Source: Lysinibacillus sp.
Lineage (GTDB): Bacteria > Bacillota > Bacilli > Bacillales_A > Planococcaceae
Assembly: GCA_012735355.1 (NCBI GenBank)
Contig: JAAYHP010000101.1
Span: forward strand, 1-7,268
Length of the DNA: 7,268 nt
Reading direction: 5' to 3'
Shown: piece after piece, positions 5,386-7,268 of the stretch
Layout of the letters: every line of letters starts with the position of its first letter
Position numbering within the stretch: position 1 is the stretch's first letter
Position numbers and translations under genes: made by a program
The notes under the pieces: generated by a model
The model's input: the letters and a program-made list of their open reading frames with translations, nothing else
Told to the model about the DNA's origin: nothing
Databases searched by the model: none

Positions 5386-5642
5386 CACTGTTTTTTTTGG
5401 GACTGCCACTTTCTACGTGTCGCCTCGCCCCCTCGCAAATGACGAACGGATTTGTGATACGCCAATATTTCTCTTACTTCTTTTGCCAATTCTTCATTTA
5501 CTAATTGTAACCGCTCTGTTAAGTCTTTATGAACCGTACTTTTGGAATACCCTGTCATTTTAGCAAGGACTCGAACCGTCTCACCCGTCTCAATTAGCAG
5601 CTCTCCCAGTCGAACACAGCGGTGCCGAATATGCTCGTGCAC
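5385..5642 (-). CDS. spoIIID: Stage III sporulation transcriptional regulator SpoIIID
   Basis: Small DNA-binding protein of the mother cell that activates or represses many sigma-E and sigma-K genes during sporulation. It is 85 residues here, slightly shorter than the roughly 93 of B. subtilis, through a shorter C-terminal tail. The helix-turn-helix is TVRVLAKMTGYSKSTVHKDL (22-41). It is followed by the family hallmark EVREILAYHKSVRHLRGGEAT (55-75), whose basic part makes extra DNA contacts, and a basic tail. The start is a GTG at 5642 giving MHEHI..., which aligns with the family's MHDYI start and has AAAGGA (5650-5655) 7 bases away. It stands between two hairpin terminators, so it is transcribed alone. 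A sigma-E promoter is expected in the 171 bases upstream, but I could not place one with confidence. Confidence 0.96.
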   Translation of the reverse strand: MHEHIRHRCVRLGELLIETGETVRVLAKMTGYSKSTVHKDLTERLQLVNEELAKEVREILAYHKSVRHLRGGEATRRKWQSQKKQ

Positions 5643-5813
5643 GTTCTCTTCCTTTCTATCGGATATAAGAAAGTGCAGTTTTGCTTACGCTAAACGATCT
5701 TTTTCGACGTTTTTCTGATACGAGTGTTTTGTTGATGTTTGCAATTAGCGATTTAACGTTTATTCACAATATGTAATTAAAAACCTATTCAGAACTTATT
5801 TTCCTAGGAAAGT

Positions 5814-5867
5814 GAAAAAGCGCAAGTCCACTTAGCGAGAATATGTTCTCGTGGAATGCGCTTTTTC
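5814..5867 (-). terminator. spoIIQ intrinsic terminator
   Basis: Perfect 11-bp outer arms gaaaaagcgca (5814-5824) and tgcgctttttc (5857-5867) begin two bases past the spoIIQ stop. Two further stems lie inside: tccac/gtgga and cgagaa/ttctcg. The minus-strand RNA ends in a U-rich arm. Both arms carry A5/T5, so some activity on the plus strand is possible. Confidence 0.85.
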
Positions 5868-5869
5868 CT

Positions 5870-6529
5870 TTAGAAAGATAAGTAATTTCTTGGATTTACA
5901 TGTTCTCCATCTTCCAATACTTCAAAGTGAAGATGGATTCCGGCAGTAGGATTCCAATCGTTTTCAATTGTTGTTGCAATTGGTTGGCCTTGTGCAACTA
6001 GATCGCCTTCTTTTACAAGAATGTCAGAAACTGAACTATAATGTGTTTCCATTCCGTTTGGATGGGCAATGATAATTTTGTTGCCTGTGAAAGCGTCTAG
6101 TTTTACTTCTTTCACTTCACCGCTCATTGCAGCTAGTACTTCAAATGGTTCATTGTTAATCGACAAGGACACTCCTGAAGATGTGGAGAATGTTTGATCG
6201 AATACAAGTAGTGCATTTTCACGAGTTTCTACATCTGCAGTAATGTCATAAAAGTCTTGCAATACTCTTACGTTTTCTAGCTGATTTTCATCAAAAGGAT
6301 ATTTGAGTGTTTCAGTTTGTGCATTTGTTTCGATGATTGGTGATTCATCTTGCACTGTTGGATCATTTACGATTTCAGTATCATCTTCACGAGTTAATGC
6401 TGAATAAATGAAAATTAATCCAATAAGTACTACTGCAATGCCACCATATATCGTCGGCCAAAACCATGGTTTTTTCTGCCAGTTTGCAATTCGAGAAGTC
6501 TTTTGTTGTTTTTTATTATCTTCTCTCAT
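5870..6529 (-). CDS. spoIIQ: Stage II sporulation protein SpoIIQ, degenerate M23/LytM domain
   Basis: Forespore membrane protein that binds mother-cell SpoIIIAH across the intermembrane space, supporting engulfment and the feeding-tube channel. It has 219 residues. MREDNKK starts a basic cytoplasmic end (1-21). WFWPTIYGG plus a hydrophobic run forms one membrane helix (about 23-45). An acidic linker follows (47-80), then a LytM domain (about 110-215) containing GNKIIIAHPNGMETHYSSV and IHLHFEVLEDGEHVNP. Of the M23 catalytic set only the HxH (199, 201) remains. The HxGxD site reads S117-S-G-V-S121 and the Y-x-H reads Y164-S-S, so it should not be a working zinc peptidase. It lacks the long charged C-terminal tail of B. 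subtilis SpoIIQ. The ATG at 6529 is chosen over ATGs at 6535 and 6559 because GAGGTGAT (6534-6541) fits only it, and it aligns with the family's MRE start. Confidence 0.94.
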   Translation of the reverse strand: MREDNKKQQKTSRIANWQKKPWFWPTIYGGIAVVLIGLIFIYSALTREDDTEIVNDPTVQDESPIIETNAQTETLKYPFDENQLENVRVLQDFYDITADVETRENALLVFDQTFSTSSGVSLSINNEPFEVLAAMSGEVKEVKLDAFTGNKIIIAHPNGMETHYSSVSDILVKEGDLVAQGQPIATTIENDWNPTAGIHLHFEVLEDGEHVNPRNYLSF

Positions 6530-6548
6530 GTTCATCACCTCAATATGA

Positions 6549-6578
6549 AGTGTGAACAAGTTTTGGAATTTCTAAACA
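6549..6578 (-). promoter_or_regulatory. Candidate sigma-F promoter of spoIIQ
   Basis: On the minus strand GTTCACACT (6549-6557) fits the sigma-F -10 GGnnAnAnT with one mismatch, and TGTTTA (6573-6578) fits the -35 wGhATA with one mismatch, at a 15-base spacer. spoIIQ is a known sigma-F gene. The doubt is position: transcription would start near 6543, only about 14 bases before the ATG and almost on the ribosome site. Confidence 0.35.
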
Positions 6579-6597
6579 ATAATTTTGGAAAATTTCA

Positions 6598-7268
6598 CTA
6601 TTTTTTGCATAATAATTTTTCAATCGTAATATTTGTGTAATAGTGATTCAAAATTTCATGAGCCGTTCTTCCCTGTTTGGCCATTGCATCAGCACCATAT
6701 TGACTCATACCAACTCCATGCCCGTATCCTTCTGTCGTTATTTGAATTTCGTTGCCCGCTACTTTTATCGTAAAGTCTGTTGAACGTAAATCTAATAAGT
6801 CTCGAATTTCGCGCCCAGTCCATTCTTTACTATTAGCAATGACTTTTTCTACCCTCCCAGTATCGTTTTTAGTTGTTCGTATATTTTTGATTTCATCTAA
6901 AGTCATATTCACGTTGAGCAATCGGTTCCATTCATCGAGTGACATTGTTTTTGTCATTACATAGTTTTCGGCATGAAAATCAGAGCTGACAACGGATTTC
7001 AGGTAAGGCAAGTTTTGTCCGCTGTAATTTTCAGCACTTTCCGTACGTCCGTTGCTCATCGAATGAAACATGGCGGTGATGAGTTCACCGTTGTATTTTA
7101 AAACTTCTCCTTTCGTACTTTCAACAGCTTGTCTTATTTTCAGTTCGTTTTGTTCGAAAGTCGTTTGCCAGTTTTCTTTTCTTGTATTTTCATCGTAAAA
7201 TACTTGCCTTAAGACGGTTGGTTCGATTTCTGTTTGACCTAAATTCGTCGATTTCAGCACGTACGTTC
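6598..7268 (-). CDS. spoIID: Stage II sporulation protein SpoIID, C-terminal part (runs off right edge)
   Basis: Mother-cell membrane-anchored peptidoglycan lytic transglycosylase that works with SpoIIM and SpoIIP to thin septal wall and drive engulfment. About 222 of an expected 340 or so residues are present. The frame is open through 7268 and continues beyond it. The GTG at 7260 is an internal Val, not the start. Seen here are LITAMFHSMSNGRTESAENYSG with the following PYLKSVVSSD, a variable segment, and the family end block TEGYGHGVGMSQYGADAMAKQGRTAHEILNHYY, all typical of SpoIID. The N-terminal membrane anchor and the catalytic Glu lie outside the window, so activity cannot be judged. The stop is TAG at 6598-6600, 68 bases before spoIIQ, with no hairpin between, so spoIID read-through into spoIIQ is possible. 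Confidence 0.94.
   Translation of the reverse strand, partial: TYVLKSTNLGQTEIEPTVLRQVFYDENTRKENWQTTFEQNELKIRQAVESTKGEVLKYNGELITAMFHSMSNGRTESAENYSGQNLPYLKSVVSSDFHAENYVMTKTMSLDEWNRLLNVNMTLDEIKNIRTTKNDTGRVEKVIANSKEWTGREIRDLLDLRSTDFTIKVAGNEIQITTEGYGHGVGMSQYGADAMAKQGRTAHEILNHYYTNITIEKLLCKK

Noticed and set aside
5247..5504. Plus-strand 85-codon frame
   Set aside because: It reads through the spoIIID terminator and antisense to spoIIID, with no ribosome site.
5740..5790. Possible sigma-E promoter (minus-strand ACATATT as -35) for spoIIID
   Set aside because: The -35-like part is reasonable, but no CATAnnnT-type -10 lies 12-15 bases downstream, so I do not call it.
1..7268. CRISPR array, tRNA/rRNA, prophage, toxin-antitoxin or defence system
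   Set aside because: No regularly spaced repeats, RNA gene folds or matching protein families were seen. The window is core sporulation, shape and motility genes plus a few small unknowns.

Overview
The window is AT-rich DNA from an endospore-forming, motile, Gram-positive bacterium of the order Bacillales. Gene order spoIID - spoIIQ - spoIIID - mbl - flhO - flhP - fabZ, read on the minus strand from the right edge, matches the classic Bacillus-type arrangement. The exact genus is inference. Several traits suggest the Lysinibacillus/Sporosarcina side (Planococcaceae) rather than B. subtilis itself: the EpuA-type gene between flhP and fabZ, the short SpoIIQ, and the GC-rich repeat at the left edge. 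Every gene I can support is on the minus strand.

Right part (about 5340-7268): three sporulation genes. The 3' two thirds of spoIID (engulfment peptidoglycan enzyme) runs off the right edge. Next comes spoIIQ (forespore half of the channel joining forespore and mother cell), preceded by a candidate sigma-F promoter and followed by a strong hairpin. Then comes spoIIID (mother-cell transcription factor), also followed by a strong hairpin. Each of the last two is thus its own transcription unit.

Middle part (about 1411-5106): mbl (MreB-like cell-shape actin) has its own extended -10 promoter. A probable sigma-D (motility) promoter sits just after mbl and drives flhO and flhP, the two distal-rod-type flagellar proteins. 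A small one-helix membrane protein of the EpuA family and fabZ (fatty-acid dehydratase) follow at gaps of 31 and 50 bases with no visible terminator. Motility and lipid genes may therefore share a transcript.

Left part (1-1410): less conserved, single-gene units. There is a 129-residue protein I do not recognise, with a sigma-A-like promoter, and a possible unannotated 32-codon ORF just upstream of it. Further left is a very acidic lipoprotein carrying 11-residue repeats, then a perfect 18-bp bidirectional terminator. At the edge lies a GC-rich, multi-stem palindromic repeat of about 137 bp of a type scattered through Bacillaceae genomes.

No rRNA, tRNA, transposase, prophage gene or CRISPR array was seen. 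The core is ordinary and well known. The parts most worth a second look are the left-edge repeat, the acidic repeat lipoprotein, the SpoIIQ that has lost its metal ligands, and the small ORF.
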